Below are positions 9,029-17,603 of a stretch of 64,000 bases of DNA, in pieces. Within the stretch, counting starts at the first letter, position 1; each line of letters starts with the position of its first letter. The stretch spans positions 1 through 64,000 of the forward strand of contig JACRBG010000046.1 in assembly GCA_016234595.1 (NCBI GenBank). The letters are read 5' to 3'. Under the pieces are notes generated by a model. That model had not been told where the DNA came from. It did not search any database and worked only from the letters and a program-made list of their open reading frames with translations. The stretch comes from Chloroflexota bacterium (GTDB lineage: Bacteria; Chloroflexota; Anaerolineae; Aggregatilineales; J027). A program made the position numbers and the translations under genes.

Positions 9029-10057
9029 TTGTATCGGAATACGCACAAATCACTCCTTCTAGGAGGCATTGGCATTGGTTTAGTGTTACTAACTTTGGTG
9101 GGAACAATCTTATCATCAATCCAAAGCGTCAATGCTACTGAATCAAACCCCAATGATCTAGCAATGGCTTGGCAAGATGGTGCGACTCCCGGCGCTGCTG
9201 CGACAATGAATCCACTCTTGCAAAGTGATCTCAAAATTCTATCGGGTAATGTGCAACGCCCTAATGGAATTACTTTTTTTGATGGCTATTTATATACCTC
9301 TTGTTCGGGCGACTTTACTGTATATCGGTTGGATGCGGATACTGGCGATACTGTCACCTATATTGCGGGGGTGCAAAACACCCATACTTTATATATTGAA
9401 CAGGGAGATGATGGGCCGGTCATTTGGGTGGCGGATTTTCAACGTAACGCCTTATCCTATATTCAAACCGAACCGCGTGCACTAGAAAATGTCAAGCAAG
9501 GGCTAGGTTCGCCATGGGGCCTCGCTCCTGCTGCCGATGGCTCGTTTTATGTTACACAGTTTGCGACAGATGATATCGTCAATATCAAACGTGATGGTAC
9601 TTTAAATGTTACAGCAACCGGTTTCCGCAATCCTACCGGTATTGTGGTAGATGGTAACTATATTTATGTAGGTAACAACGGAAGCGCTCGGCGGGCTATT
9701 GAATATTTTGAATACACCCCCGGTTCGGCTCCTGTGACCGAACAAGATTTGAAACCGCTTGTGAGTGGGTTACAAAACGTGACCACCATTGTTACGGGGC
9801 CAGATAATTGGCTCTACTTCGCATATTCATTGGGAACAAGGGGAATCGTAGGCCGAGTAAACCCACAAACTTGCCGTGACAAAGGCGGGTGCATCAACGC
9901 AGATGTAGAGATTGTATTATGGTCAGAACTCTCTGCCCCACTCGCCGGACTTGTCATCGCACCTGATATGCGCCTGTTTGTTCACACCATGTTCGGCTCA
10001 GAGATTTATTGGGCACAACTACCAGAAAACCTTAACCCACGACCCACATCATCATAG
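9029..10057 (+). CDS. Secreted NHL/SMP-30-like beta-propeller protein
   Basis: A 342-aa exported protein: signal peptide or anchor (LLLGGIGIGLVLLTLVGTIL) then repeated propeller blades (RPNGITFFDGYLYTSC, SPWGLAPAADGSFYVTQF, NPTGIVVDGNYIYVGN, VTTIVTGPDNWLYFAY). The repeats resemble NHL/SMP-30/ScyD-type six-bladed propellers. No catalytic metal set can be assigned with confidence, so the role is unknown; a binding or sugar-lactone-type function is possible. The TTG at 9029 is chosen because AGGAGG lies seven bases before it; an in-frame ATG at 8993 has no ribosome site and would add 12 non-signal residues. The recombinase gene follows after 21 bases. Confidence 0.8.
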   Translation: MYRNTHKSLLLGGIGIGLVLLTLVGTILSSIQSVNATESNPNDLAMAWQDGATPGAAATMNPLLQSDLKILSGNVQRPNGITFFDGYLYTSCSGDFTVYRLDADTGDTVTYIAGVQNTHTLYIEQGDDGPVIWVADFQRNALSYIQTEPRALENVKQGLGSPWGLAPAADGSFYVTQFATDDIVNIKRDGTLNVTATGFRNPTGIVVDGNYIYVGNNGSARRAIEYFEYTPGSAPVTEQDLKPLVSGLQNVTTIVTGPDNWLYFAYSLGTRGIVGRVNPQTCRDKGGCINADVEIVLWSELSAPLAGLVIAPDMRLFVHTMFGSEIYWAQLPENLNPRPTSS

Positions 10058-10078
10058 TCACTGCCAAGGGAGTACATT

Positions 10079-11116
10079 GTGACCAAGCCAGCTACGCTAG
10101 GCGAAAGCTACCGCAACTATCTCAATCACGCCGATCTGCGCTCAGCACATACCCTATCAGCCTATTCACGGTCAATCGAATTATTTTTTCAGTTTTTAGT
10201 TGACCGTGAATTTGACTCATTGCTCCCCATCCAACGCACTTTTTTTACCACTCCTGAAGAAATCGAACTAGACCATCTCGGCGAAGGCGATCAAGCAATC
10301 TTCCTGAATTTCGCGAAGTGGCTGCAATCCTCACCGACTACCCAACTAAAAGGGGATAAGCGTCCCTATGCTCGTGCCACCGTCGAATTACGCATAGCAG
10401 GTGTGCTTCACTGGTTTCAATATATGGATACCAACAAATGGCTACGTGAATATTGGCTGCACCATGCTGGCAATCTCTTACGCAATGATTGGCACGAACA
10501 TCAAACCAAGCGCGAAAAACAAATTAACCCCCTCCCCGATTTAAACGCCGTTGTGATGTTTTTCGACTCCCAACCCATGCCACCAGTAATCAAAGCCGCA
10601 ACCGACCCCGCGCGTACTGAATTGTGGGAGACCAAAAGGCTACGTAACCGGGCTTTGCTGCACTCTCTAGCCGAAACAGGCGGGCGTGTGAGTGAAATTC
10701 TGAGCCTAAATGTAGCGGCCTTCCCCACAAATCGTTCTAATAACACGCTAAACCTAGATGTAGTGGGTAAAGGCGGATATCATCACGTTCTCCACCTAAA
10801 AGAAGCGCTACCTGCCATCTATGATTACATCAGGGCACGTGATGCCCACGTAGAGTGGAAAGAGAGTCTGCCGCTGTTTATCAGCCATGATCCACGTTAT
10901 CAAGGGAGCCGGATGAGCCGGATTGTGGCATGGCGAGTTGTGCATCGGGCCGCTCAAGCCCTTGGTATGGCTGATATTTCACCGCAGGACTTTCGGCACT
11001 GGCGGGCTTTGCAACTGATTAATGCAGGTTATACCCCCGTACAGGTGCAGGAATATTTGGGGCATCGGTCTGTAGAAACGATTCGGTCATTTTATATCGC
11101 GGCGGTTGAGGATTAA
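10079..11116 (+). CDS. Tyrosine recombinase/integrase family protein with a substituted HxxR box
   Basis: A 345-aa phage-integrase-type protein: SAM-like core-binding N-domain (about 10-155) and catalytic domain (about 185-345). Catalytic R203 is in ETGGRVSEIL, R306 in QDFRHW, H329 in GHRS, and the nucleophile Tyr339 in SFYI. The first His of the usual HxxR box is Gln303, an unusual but occasionally tolerated change. GTG start at 10079 follows AAGGGAG by six bases. It sits between a secreted propeller gene and a YfhO-like gene (5-base gap to the latter) in an apparent operon, with no flanking att repeats or phage genes. It could therefore be a chromosomal Xer-type enzyme or a domesticated integrase. 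Confidence 0.88.
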   Translation: MTKPATLGESYRNYLNHADLRSAHTLSAYSRSIELFFQFLVDREFDSLLPIQRTFFTTPEEIELDHLGEGDQAIFLNFAKWLQSSPTTQLKGDKRPYARATVELRIAGVLHWFQYMDTNKWLREYWLHHAGNLLRNDWHEHQTKREKQINPLPDLNAVVMFFDSQPMPPVIKAATDPARTELWETKRLRNRALLHSLAETGGRVSEILSLNVAAFPTNRSNNTLNLDVVGKGGYHHVLHLKEALPAIYDYIRARDAHVEWKESLPLFISHDPRYQGSRMSRIVAWRVVHRAAQALGMADISPQDFRHWRALQLINAGYTPVQVQEYLGHRSVETIRSFYIAAVED

Positions 11117-11121
11117 TTTCG

Positions 11122-13356
11122 ATGAAATCCTCAACCAAAAAACAAGACGCTGCCATGATTTTAGGGCTACTATGTTTCATTGCAGTGATTTTTACGCGAT
11201 TTTGGACTAGCTGGCCCCCCCCCTTGATTTACCCCAACTCTGAACTGGGGGGAGACCTGCCACGCGAATCTTATCCACTCGCGCTTTATGTCAAAACAAG
11301 CCTGCTTGAACAAGATACTCTCCCATTATGGCGACCCTATTTACTCAGTGGTGCTCCTCTTATCGGTCATCCTGTTGCACCAGTTTTTTATCCTGCCCAT
11401 TGGCTGGTTTTGATTCTTCCCATTTCCGCTGCGCTCAATTTGGGAGTGATTTTCAATTTATGGTGGGGAGCTATCGGCCTGTACATTTATCTCCGCAAGC
11501 ATCCTAAACTAAGCCCAAATGCAGCATTTGTAGGCGCAGTGATTTTTGCGTATTCGCCTAAATGGATAGGCAACATAGCCGGTGGGTTCTATCCAATGGT
11601 TGCTGCCCTCGCATGGTGGCCTTGGATATGGTTGGCATTTCACACCTTTTGGAAAAAGAACCAATACGCTTGGTTGGTTTTGATGGGTATAGGACTAGCG
11701 GCGCAAGCTCTTAATGATGGGCGATTATTGGCCCAAGGTCTCACTTGGCTTGGCTTTTGCACCTTAGGCTATGTCAAAAAGGAGACATGGCATGAATGGC
11801 TACTCAAAGCTTTGAGTAGCTGGTCAATAACCCTAGTCCTTATGATAACTCTCGCAGCCGTCGAATTATTTCCCTTATTAGAATTACTACCTGAAACTAA
11901 TCGTACTAACTTGTCTTTGTCTGACGCTTCTTTTGGCAGCTTGCCACCTATTTTACTATTGGGCACTTTCTTCCCGCCCAGATTGCAATTCCCCGAATGG
12001 ATTGTTTATCCCGGCGTCATCACCCTTCTCTTATTGATTATGAGCTGGTCTCGGGGAGAATTCAAAAAGCGCCGCTGGTGGATTATAGGTGTTCTAACGG
12101 GCATCATGATGAGTTTTGGGTCATATACCCCTATTTACCGAATACTTTTTGAAATCCCCGGATTTAGTTTTTTTCGTGTCCCTGCTAGATGGTGGCTGTT
12201 CTCACTGTTTTCGTTTGCTGTTTTGGCAGCTTTTTCCATCCAAGAATGGGAGGATAACAAACGCGTTCACTCCACTCGGTTAAAGCCAATCCTGACTCTG
12301 CTGATTCCACTCTATCTCATTGGGGCTGTTGCCAATATTGTACTATCCGATGCAATTCCATTTGTCATCATACCGAGCGCGATTGCCTTTTTTGTCTCCC
12401 TCATTATTCTCCAACGGCCTAATTCTCATTTAATGTATGGTTGCCTAATTCTCACCCTACTTTTTGATCTGGGGTGGACGAGCAATACACTTATCAAACC
12501 GGAGCCACCCAATAAGATATTGAAGACCGACGCCATGACAAAAGTTTTTGAAAACATTCCCAATTTGGAATCGAGGACTTTTGCACCCTATACTGGTTTA
12601 CCGGAAGTCCCGATCATCCAAAATGGCTTATCTACTGCTGATGGGTACGATTCTTTCCAACTAACGGCCTATGCTCAGTTAGGCCTTAAAGCAAGCGGGT
12701 GTAATTTTAAAGGCTTTGCAGTTGCCGTTCCGCCCACTCGTGCCAGTCAAAAAGCTGTTGATGCTTGTCCCAATATCCAACCTGATTTTGAGATCTTGCA
12801 GGCTCTAAACATTGGATATATTGTTTTGCCTGTGCTGAAAACGATGCCGGGTGCAACTCCCATCATGTTCACCTCCAAGCAAGTGGTCTATCGGCTTGAT
12901 ATGCCACCATTAGGTCGGGCCTATGGGGTTGTGCGAGGTGAAAGAATAAACTCAATGCATTCTTGCATCGAACAAGCAGGAGAGATTGATTTGTCCAAAA
13001 TCGCCTTGGTTGAAAAAACATTGGATTTTCGTGATGGATTAGAGCAACCTATAATATTAGAGCACTTAAGCGTGGTCAATTCTGAGACCTTTGAAGTTTA
13101 TGCCAAGACGGATGGGCTGTTAGTGCGTTCAGAAACATGGGCACCCGGCTGGCAGGTTAAAATAGATGGACAAGACGCCGAGGTGCTGAGGGTGGATTGT
13201 GCATTACAAGGAGTTTGGGTAGAGGCGGGAGACCATACAATTCGTTTTGAATATGCACCGCGCTCCTACTTAATTGGCCGTTGGATTAGCCTATTTTCTG
13301 CCCTAGCAGTTTTTACATGGGGTATTTGGTATGTACTGGTTCGGCGAGGGCAATAG
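11122..13356 (+). CDS. YfhO-like multi-spanning membrane protein (GT-C type)
   Basis: A 744-aa integral membrane protein with about 11-13 hydrophobic helices. The first outer loop has a YfhO/GT-C-like signature (SELGGDLPRESYPLA... LPLWRPYLLSGAPLIGHP). The C-terminal outer domain ends in the typical YfhO pattern (SETWAPGWQVKIDGQ... GDHTIRFEYAPRSYLIG) plus a last membrane helix. The family is linked to glycosylation of wall or surface polymers using lipid-linked sugar; acceptor and sugar here are unknown. The ATG lies 5 bases after the recombinase stop, with GAGGATT inside that gene's end. The last 44 bases overlap the convergent histidine kinase gene. Confidence 0.85.
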   Translation: MKSSTKKQDAAMILGLLCFIAVIFTRFWTSWPPPLIYPNSELGGDLPRESYPLALYVKTSLLEQDTLPLWRPYLLSGAPLIGHPVAPVFYPAHWLVLILPISAALNLGVIFNLWWGAIGLYIYLRKHPKLSPNAAFVGAVIFAYSPKWIGNIAGGFYPMVAALAWWPWIWLAFHTFWKKNQYAWLVLMGIGLAAQALNDGRLLAQGLTWLGFCTLGYVKKETWHEWLLKALSSWSITLVLMITLAAVELFPLLELLPETNRTNLSLSDASFGSLPPILLLGTFFPPRLQFPEWIVYPGVITLLLLIMSWSRGEFKKRRWWIIGVLTGIMMSFGSYTPIYRILFEIPGFSFFRVPARWWLFSLFSFAVLAAFSIQEWEDNKRVHSTRLKPILTLLIPLYLIGAVANIVLSDAIPFVIIPSAIAFFVSLIILQRPNSHLMYGCLILTLLFDLGWTSNTLIKPEPPNKILKTDAMTKVFENIPNLESRTFAPYTGLPEVPIIQNGLSTADGYDSFQLTAYAQLGLKASGCNFKGFAVAVPPTRASQKAVDACPNIQPDFEILQALNIGYIVLPVLKTMPGATPIMFTSKQVVYRLDMPPLGRAYGVVRGERINSMHSCIEQAGEIDLSKIALVEKTLDFRDGLEQPIILEHLSVVNSETFEVYAKTDGLLVRSETWAPGWQVKIDGQDAEVLRVDCALQGVWVEAGDHTIRFEYAPRSYLIGRWISLFSALAVFTWGIWYVLVRRGQ

Positions 13357-15529
13357 GTAGGGTGACATAAAAAGTTGACCCTTTGCCTTCTTCACTTCGC
13401 AGCCAAATTCGCCCACGATGCCGATCCACAATCGCTTTGACTAAACTTAGACCCACGCCCGTACCCGGAATTTTGTCTTTTATCCCATTGGCTCGAAAAT
13501 AGCGATCAAATACTTGGCTTTGGGCTTCAATCGGAATTCCCATTCCCGTGTCTTCGATTGAGATAATAACATTATTCTCTTGACTCTCAGCCACTACCCG
13601 AATGGTGCCACCCTCAGGGGTAAACTTGATAGCATTATCAATCAGATTAGTGAAAACTTGCTCCAATTGTGGCCCATCTCCCAATACATAGGCCGACGGA
13701 ATATCGGCTTTCAATTGAAGAATTTGATTACGACGAACGGCTATATCTTCGTACGAGCGTATGGCGTTGTTGAGCAGCAATGTTAGATCGCAGAGTTCAA
13801 ATGGGGGAGCGCCACTTGCTACTTTTTCTAAATCTAGGATGCCGTTCACAATTCGTTCCATACGGTCTAGCTGTTTCCAAATAGACGCGATGTTACGTTG
13901 AGCGCTCTCGACACCTTCAACATCCTCTTCGAGCAATTGGATATAGGTCATGGTCGCAAATAGTGGATTTTTTAAATCATGACTAGTCATCCGCACCATT
14001 TGGCTTTTAAGACGATCAATTTCCTTTAATTGCGTGACATCGTTCAAAACAGCCACCCAACCTCGATTAGGTTTTCCTAGTCGCGCAATATGGCATAGAT
14101 AGTCGTGCTCCTTGAGATGCACTTCATATACGTGTGACCGTAATTTCCGAACATCACGTAATAAACCGCGCATATCTTGCGGCAGAAGATCAGATTTTAT
14201 GTAATCCAATAAGGATTTTCCGATGATGCTGCCGTGAAATGGGTCATCAGTCATTAAGTCAGTTGCAGCAGGGTTGGCGAAAATAATTTTCAAATCGTGG
14301 CTAACTGAGATTACAGGATTTTCGGTACTGATTAGCACCGTTTCAAGTTGGTCGGCGACAGCGCGTTCTTTTTCAAATAGAAAACTATTGGTAATGGCGA
14401 CCGCTGCTTGTGGGCCTAATAATTGCAACAGATGTAAATCGTCATTAGTAAAAAGTCGTCCCTCAACTCCTTCAATGGTGATGAGTACCCCTACGACATC
14501 GTCCCGAAACATCAATGGGACACTCAGAACTGACCCAAAGGTTTTGAGGGCAATTGGAATATCAGGCACGCCATGCCATTCACGGCGATAGTCGTGCAAC
14601 ATAAACCCCTGTCGTTCTCTCGCTACCTTTCCGGCAACCCCTTCTTGGAGCGTTAGGCGTGTACCTAGGAACTTTTCAGGGATGTTATAAACGGCCTCTA
14701 AAATAAGTTCGTTATCGCGGCGCAGGAAAATCAGGCTACCGTCAATTTTGAGCAGGCCAGCGGCTTGTGCTGCAATAGTTTGAAGTGCCTCACGTGGATT
14801 AAGGCTGCTAGTGATGGCTAATCCGATTTTTTGGACAGCTTCCAATTCTTTAGCGCGACCAATAAGCGGTTCCATCACTTGGCTGCGGACGATGGCATAA
14901 CTAATCGTCAAAGCAGCAATAGTGGCTGTATGTTCGGCACTTCCCAACGCTCGCAAGCGAGGACTGATTAGGACAACTAGTTGACCCAAGCAAAAGACTA
15001 AAAGCCCCAAAATCATTGAGGTTTCTTTTATCTTGGGCAGATTTTGCCAAACACTGATAAGTGTGGCCGTCACCACTACCAAATAAACTAGAGTATCTAC
15101 TAGCGGAAAACTATAATTGAGAAGCCCTGTGACAGAAATCTCATATTGAAAGGATATGTCAAACAAACTGAGGGTGGTTTTGTTGAGGACTAACATGGCA
15201 ACACTGCCAATAGCCAGTGACCATGTAAAGAAACTGCGTATTTCGGTGAGGGCGGCCACCAATAGAAATAGGGCAATACAAGCGCCCCCGAAGCCGATTT
15301 CTATTAGATTCAGCCCTAAGACGGTCAAATCTTCGTCAACTGCGACCAGTGCCGTTGCACGACTGAGCAATGACCCGGCTGACCATACAAGCATCGCGAT
15401 CATAAATAGGCTGAAATAAATATTGATCTCACGACGGGCATTTTGCCACAGGATTAGAAATAATGCGGCTAATGCGAGGGTTAACATTAGCCCATTGGTA
15501 ATCAGCGTGACAGTGATGAGCGTGAGCAT
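13313..15529 (-). CDS. Membrane sensor histidine kinase (multi-TM, GAF, PAS, HisKA, HATPase)
   Basis: A 738-aa two-component sensor. Order: seven or so N-terminal membrane helices (1-215), GAF domain (about 232-375), PAS domain (about 390-495), HisKA with phosphorylated His517 in MTSHDLKNP, and HATPase_c (about 615-728) with N box (LIDNAIKF), G1 (DTGMGIP) and G2 (GTGVGLSLV). All catalytic boxes are intact. AGGAG precedes the ATG by four bases. The response regulator gene is 22 bases upstream in the same direction, so the two form an operon. The C-terminal codons overlap the convergent YfhO-like gene by 44 bases. Ligand unknown; a 7TM N-terminus plus GAF could sense small molecules or membrane state. 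Confidence 0.95.
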   Translation of the reverse strand: MLTLITVTLITNGLMLTLALAALFLILWQNARREINIYFSLFMIAMLVWSAGSLLSRATALVAVDEDLTVLGLNLIEIGFGGACIALFLLVAALTEIRSFFTWSLAIGSVAMLVLNKTTLSLFDISFQYEISVTGLLNYSFPLVDTLVYLVVVTATLISVWQNLPKIKETSMILGLLVFCLGQLVVLISPRLRALGSAEHTATIAALTISYAIVRSQVMEPLIGRAKELEAVQKIGLAITSSLNPREALQTIAAQAAGLLKIDGSLIFLRRDNELILEAVYNIPEKFLGTRLTLQEGVAGKVARERQGFMLHDYRREWHGVPDIPIALKTFGSVLSVPLMFRDDVVGVLITIEGVEGRLFTNDDLHLLQLLGPQAAVAITNSFLFEKERAVADQLETVLISTENPVISVSHDLKIIFANPAATDLMTDDPFHGSIIGKSLLDYIKSDLLPQDMRGLLRDVRKLRSHVYEVHLKEHDYLCHIARLGKPNRGWVAVLNDVTQLKEIDRLKSQMVRMTSHDLKNPLFATMTYIQLLEEDVEGVESAQRNIASIWKQLDRMERIVNGILDLEKVASGAPPFELCDLTLLLNNAIRSYEDIAVRRNQILQLKADIPSAYVLGDGPQLEQVFTNLIDNAIKFTPEGGTIRVVAESQENNVIISIEDTGMGIPIEAQSQVFDRYFRANGIKDKIPGTGVGLSLVKAIVDRHRGRIWLRSEEGKGSTFYVTLPIALAEPVHTKYPM

Positions 15530-15551
15530 GATGCTCCTAGACTAAAACGAC

Positions 15552-16247
15552 TTAACCTTGCCGCTTTTGTTTTTCAAAACGATAACCAACGCGATGCTCG
15601 GTCTGAATGTAAGTGGGATTCGCTGCATCGGGTTCAATTTTGCGCCGAAGCTGGCTAATGTAGACGCGCGGGTAGTAAATGTCGTCAATGTATTCTTTGC
15701 CCCAGACCTGTTCCAACAGTTCCCGCTGGGGGACGACACGCCCCGAATTTTCGATGAGGACGGCCAAGAGTTTAAATTCGGTGGGGGTCAGGTGACGTTT
15801 TTCGCCATTGACGTGGACATGGCGGCGCTGCAAATCGACACTAAGATAGCCATCGTTATAACCACTTTCGGCTTCAACTGCTGTCATTTGGGCACGCCGC
15901 AACAAAGCCTGAACACGGGCGACAAACTCATTTCCTCGAATGGGTTTCATGAGGTATTCATCCGCGCCAGCATTCAACCCTTCAATAATATCCGCTTCGG
16001 TCACGGCCTGTGCGCTTAACATCATAATGGGTGTTTCAGCGACTTCGCGGATGCGTTGACAGACGGTTAGACCGTCCATCTCTGGCATGGCAATGTCTAG
16101 TACCACTACGTCTGGTCTTTCAGTGTGAAAAGTACGAAGTCCCTCTAACCCATTGGCGGCTGTGCTGACCTGAAAACCGGCCCGTGTCAGCTTCTGGCTC
16201 AATGAGTCGCGTATGGCTTCTTCGTCATCCACAATAAGGATTTTCAT
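15552..16247 (-). CDS. OmpR/PhoB-family response regulator
   Basis: A 231-aa transcription factor: receiver domain (1-120) with acidic pocket D7/D8, phosphoacceptor D51 (VVVLDIAMPEMDG) and K101 (YLMKPI); C-terminal winged-helix DNA-binding domain (about 135-228) with LTPTEFKLLAVL and the recognition region YPRVYISQLRRKIE. It is first in an operon with the downstream sensor kinase (22-base gap), its likely phosphodonor. GGATGGG precedes the ATG. Targets cannot be named from this sequence. Confidence 0.96.
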   Translation of the reverse strand: MKILIVDDEEAIRDSLSQKLTRAGFQVSTAANGLEGLRTFHTERPDVVVLDIAMPEMDGLTVCQRIREVAETPIMMLSAQAVTEADIIEGLNAGADEYLMKPIRGNEFVARVQALLRRAQMTAVEAESGYNDGYLSVDLQRRHVHVNGEKRHLTPTEFKLLAVLIENSGRVVPQRELLEQVWGKEYIDDIYYPRVYISQLRRKIEPDAANPTYIQTEHRVGYRFEKQKRQG

Positions 16248-16429
16248 TGTGACCCATCCTGCATGGTGCGATTTATTTATTCTGCCTTATGGTTAAGTTT
16301 ATCACCAGAAGCCTTCTCAAAACAACGCTATCCGTAGGAGAGCTATTATATTTTGGTTAGTTTTTGGCGTTGAGTAGTGGTTTAATGCTATATTGATATG
16401 TAAAAGTTGTAAAGATAGAGGACTTTACC

Positions 16430-17560
16430 ATGCCAGTCATACTTGCAGAAAATGCGGAACTGCAAATTGAGGAAGGTCGCTGGAGGCTTTATGACAGCAC
16501 TGACCCTGATTCTATCTCGGCGATGTTTGAGGTAAGTCGGGGAAGCGGCATTCTCAGTTATTCCGCATCTTTTGGTGACAAACGCGGCCTACCGGGTACG
16601 CGGCTTGCCATGAATTATGTGAAATCAGTGGTTGTCGGGTTTGACCAAAAAACCAACCGCTGGCGCTTGGGTCTCTATATAGCTTACGAAGACGATCAAA
16701 AACCTCAGTGGTCAGAATTGGTCCATTGGCCGGGAGGCCAAAATCGAGAATATGCGGATGCCGCTCAAAAGTCGGGTCGTATCCTTGCTGAGTTTATCAT
16801 GTGCCCCCTGAAATTGTTTGGGGTAACCAAAACCCCTAACGCCGCCCGGGCTACTATCACGGGGCCAGTGGTTGCCCATCGCCGGGTGGATGTTGACCCG
16901 ACTGAGGTGAAAGCCCGTGCCCAGCGGGTTCAGCTGCCCAAACAAATTCTGGGCATGTGGTTGGGTGTCACAAACAAAGGTTTGACCATGCGTGTCTCGA
17001 AAGACGCTGCTTCCTCACGTGGAGGCGAAGTTGCACCATCCTTCCAAATTGGGGAAGTGGATGTTGATCGCCATGTGTTGCGGTTAACCCCAGCAACGGG
17101 TTTATTAGGAGCGTTTTTTGGTGGAGGGTCGGGCCGAGCCATCAAATTCGACGAAATCCGTAATCTGGAATTTCGGCATCTTATGCAGCAAAGCTCTAAA
17201 ATGCAAAAGAGCGAAGAAGACGGCTTGATGGTCGAAGTGTTGACCAAACAAGACATATGGGAAGTTTATGTGACCACGGCTAATGAGGCACTATTGGTGG
17301 CCCGCACACTCCACAGCCGCGACAGTACCATGTCTCGGCAGCGTGTACAAGACATATCAAGTGGTGCGAAGGTGGGTGAACAATACGATGCGGCGGTAGA
17401 TTATTATCGCCTACATGAAGAAGACCAGCGCCAATTTGAAGCCTCGCGTGATTGGGCCTATTCAGTTGCTGTGACGTTTGCAGGCGCGGCTAACTGTCGG
17501 ATGGTTGAGACCGAAGTGGGTGACGATTTAAGCTCAATCAATCTCGAAAGAGAATACTAA
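16430..17560 (+). CDS. Hypothetical protein, 376 aa
   Basis: No family is recognised. It lacks a signal peptide or clear membrane helix and is probably cytoplasmic. Residues about 1-150 are rich in beta-strand patterns (IEEGRWRLYDSTDP, GILSYSASFGDKRGLPGTRL, RWRLGLYIAYEDD). A middle part has a Gly-rich turn (LLGAFFGGGSGRAIKF) and a PH-like beta pattern (EIRNLEFRH... WEVYVTTANEALLVARTL); the C-terminal 60 residues are charged and helical. It is a single gene, preceded by AGAGGA seven bases before the ATG and followed by a strong hairpin. A role next to the two-component pair is possible but unsupported. Confidence 0.75.
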   Translation: MPVILAENAELQIEEGRWRLYDSTDPDSISAMFEVSRGSGILSYSASFGDKRGLPGTRLAMNYVKSVVVGFDQKTNRWRLGLYIAYEDDQKPQWSELVHWPGGQNREYADAAQKSGRILAEFIMCPLKLFGVTKTPNAARATITGPVVAHRRVDVDPTEVKARAQRVQLPKQILGMWLGVTNKGLTMRVSKDAASSRGGEVAPSFQIGEVDVDRHVLRLTPATGLLGAFFGGGSGRAIKFDEIRNLEFRHLMQQSSKMQKSEEDGLMVEVLTKQDIWEVYVTTANEALLVARTLHSRDSTMSRQRVQDISSGAKVGEQYDAAVDYYRLHEEDQRQFEASRDWAYSVAVTFAGAANCRMVETEVGDDLSSINLEREY

Positions 17561-17565
17561 ATAAT

Positions 17566-17593
17566 AAGGGCCGATGTTGTGATGTCGGCCCTT
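17566..17593. terminator. Bidirectional rho-independent terminator
   Basis: AAGGGCCGA (17566-17574) and TCGGCCCTT (17585-17593) form a 9-bp GC-rich stem with a 10-base loop between two convergent genes. On the minus strand it is followed by TTATTATTT, so it should work best for the secreted-protein operon, and less strongly for the plus-strand gene. Confidence 0.85.
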
Positions 17594-17603
17594 GTTCTGA
17601 ATC

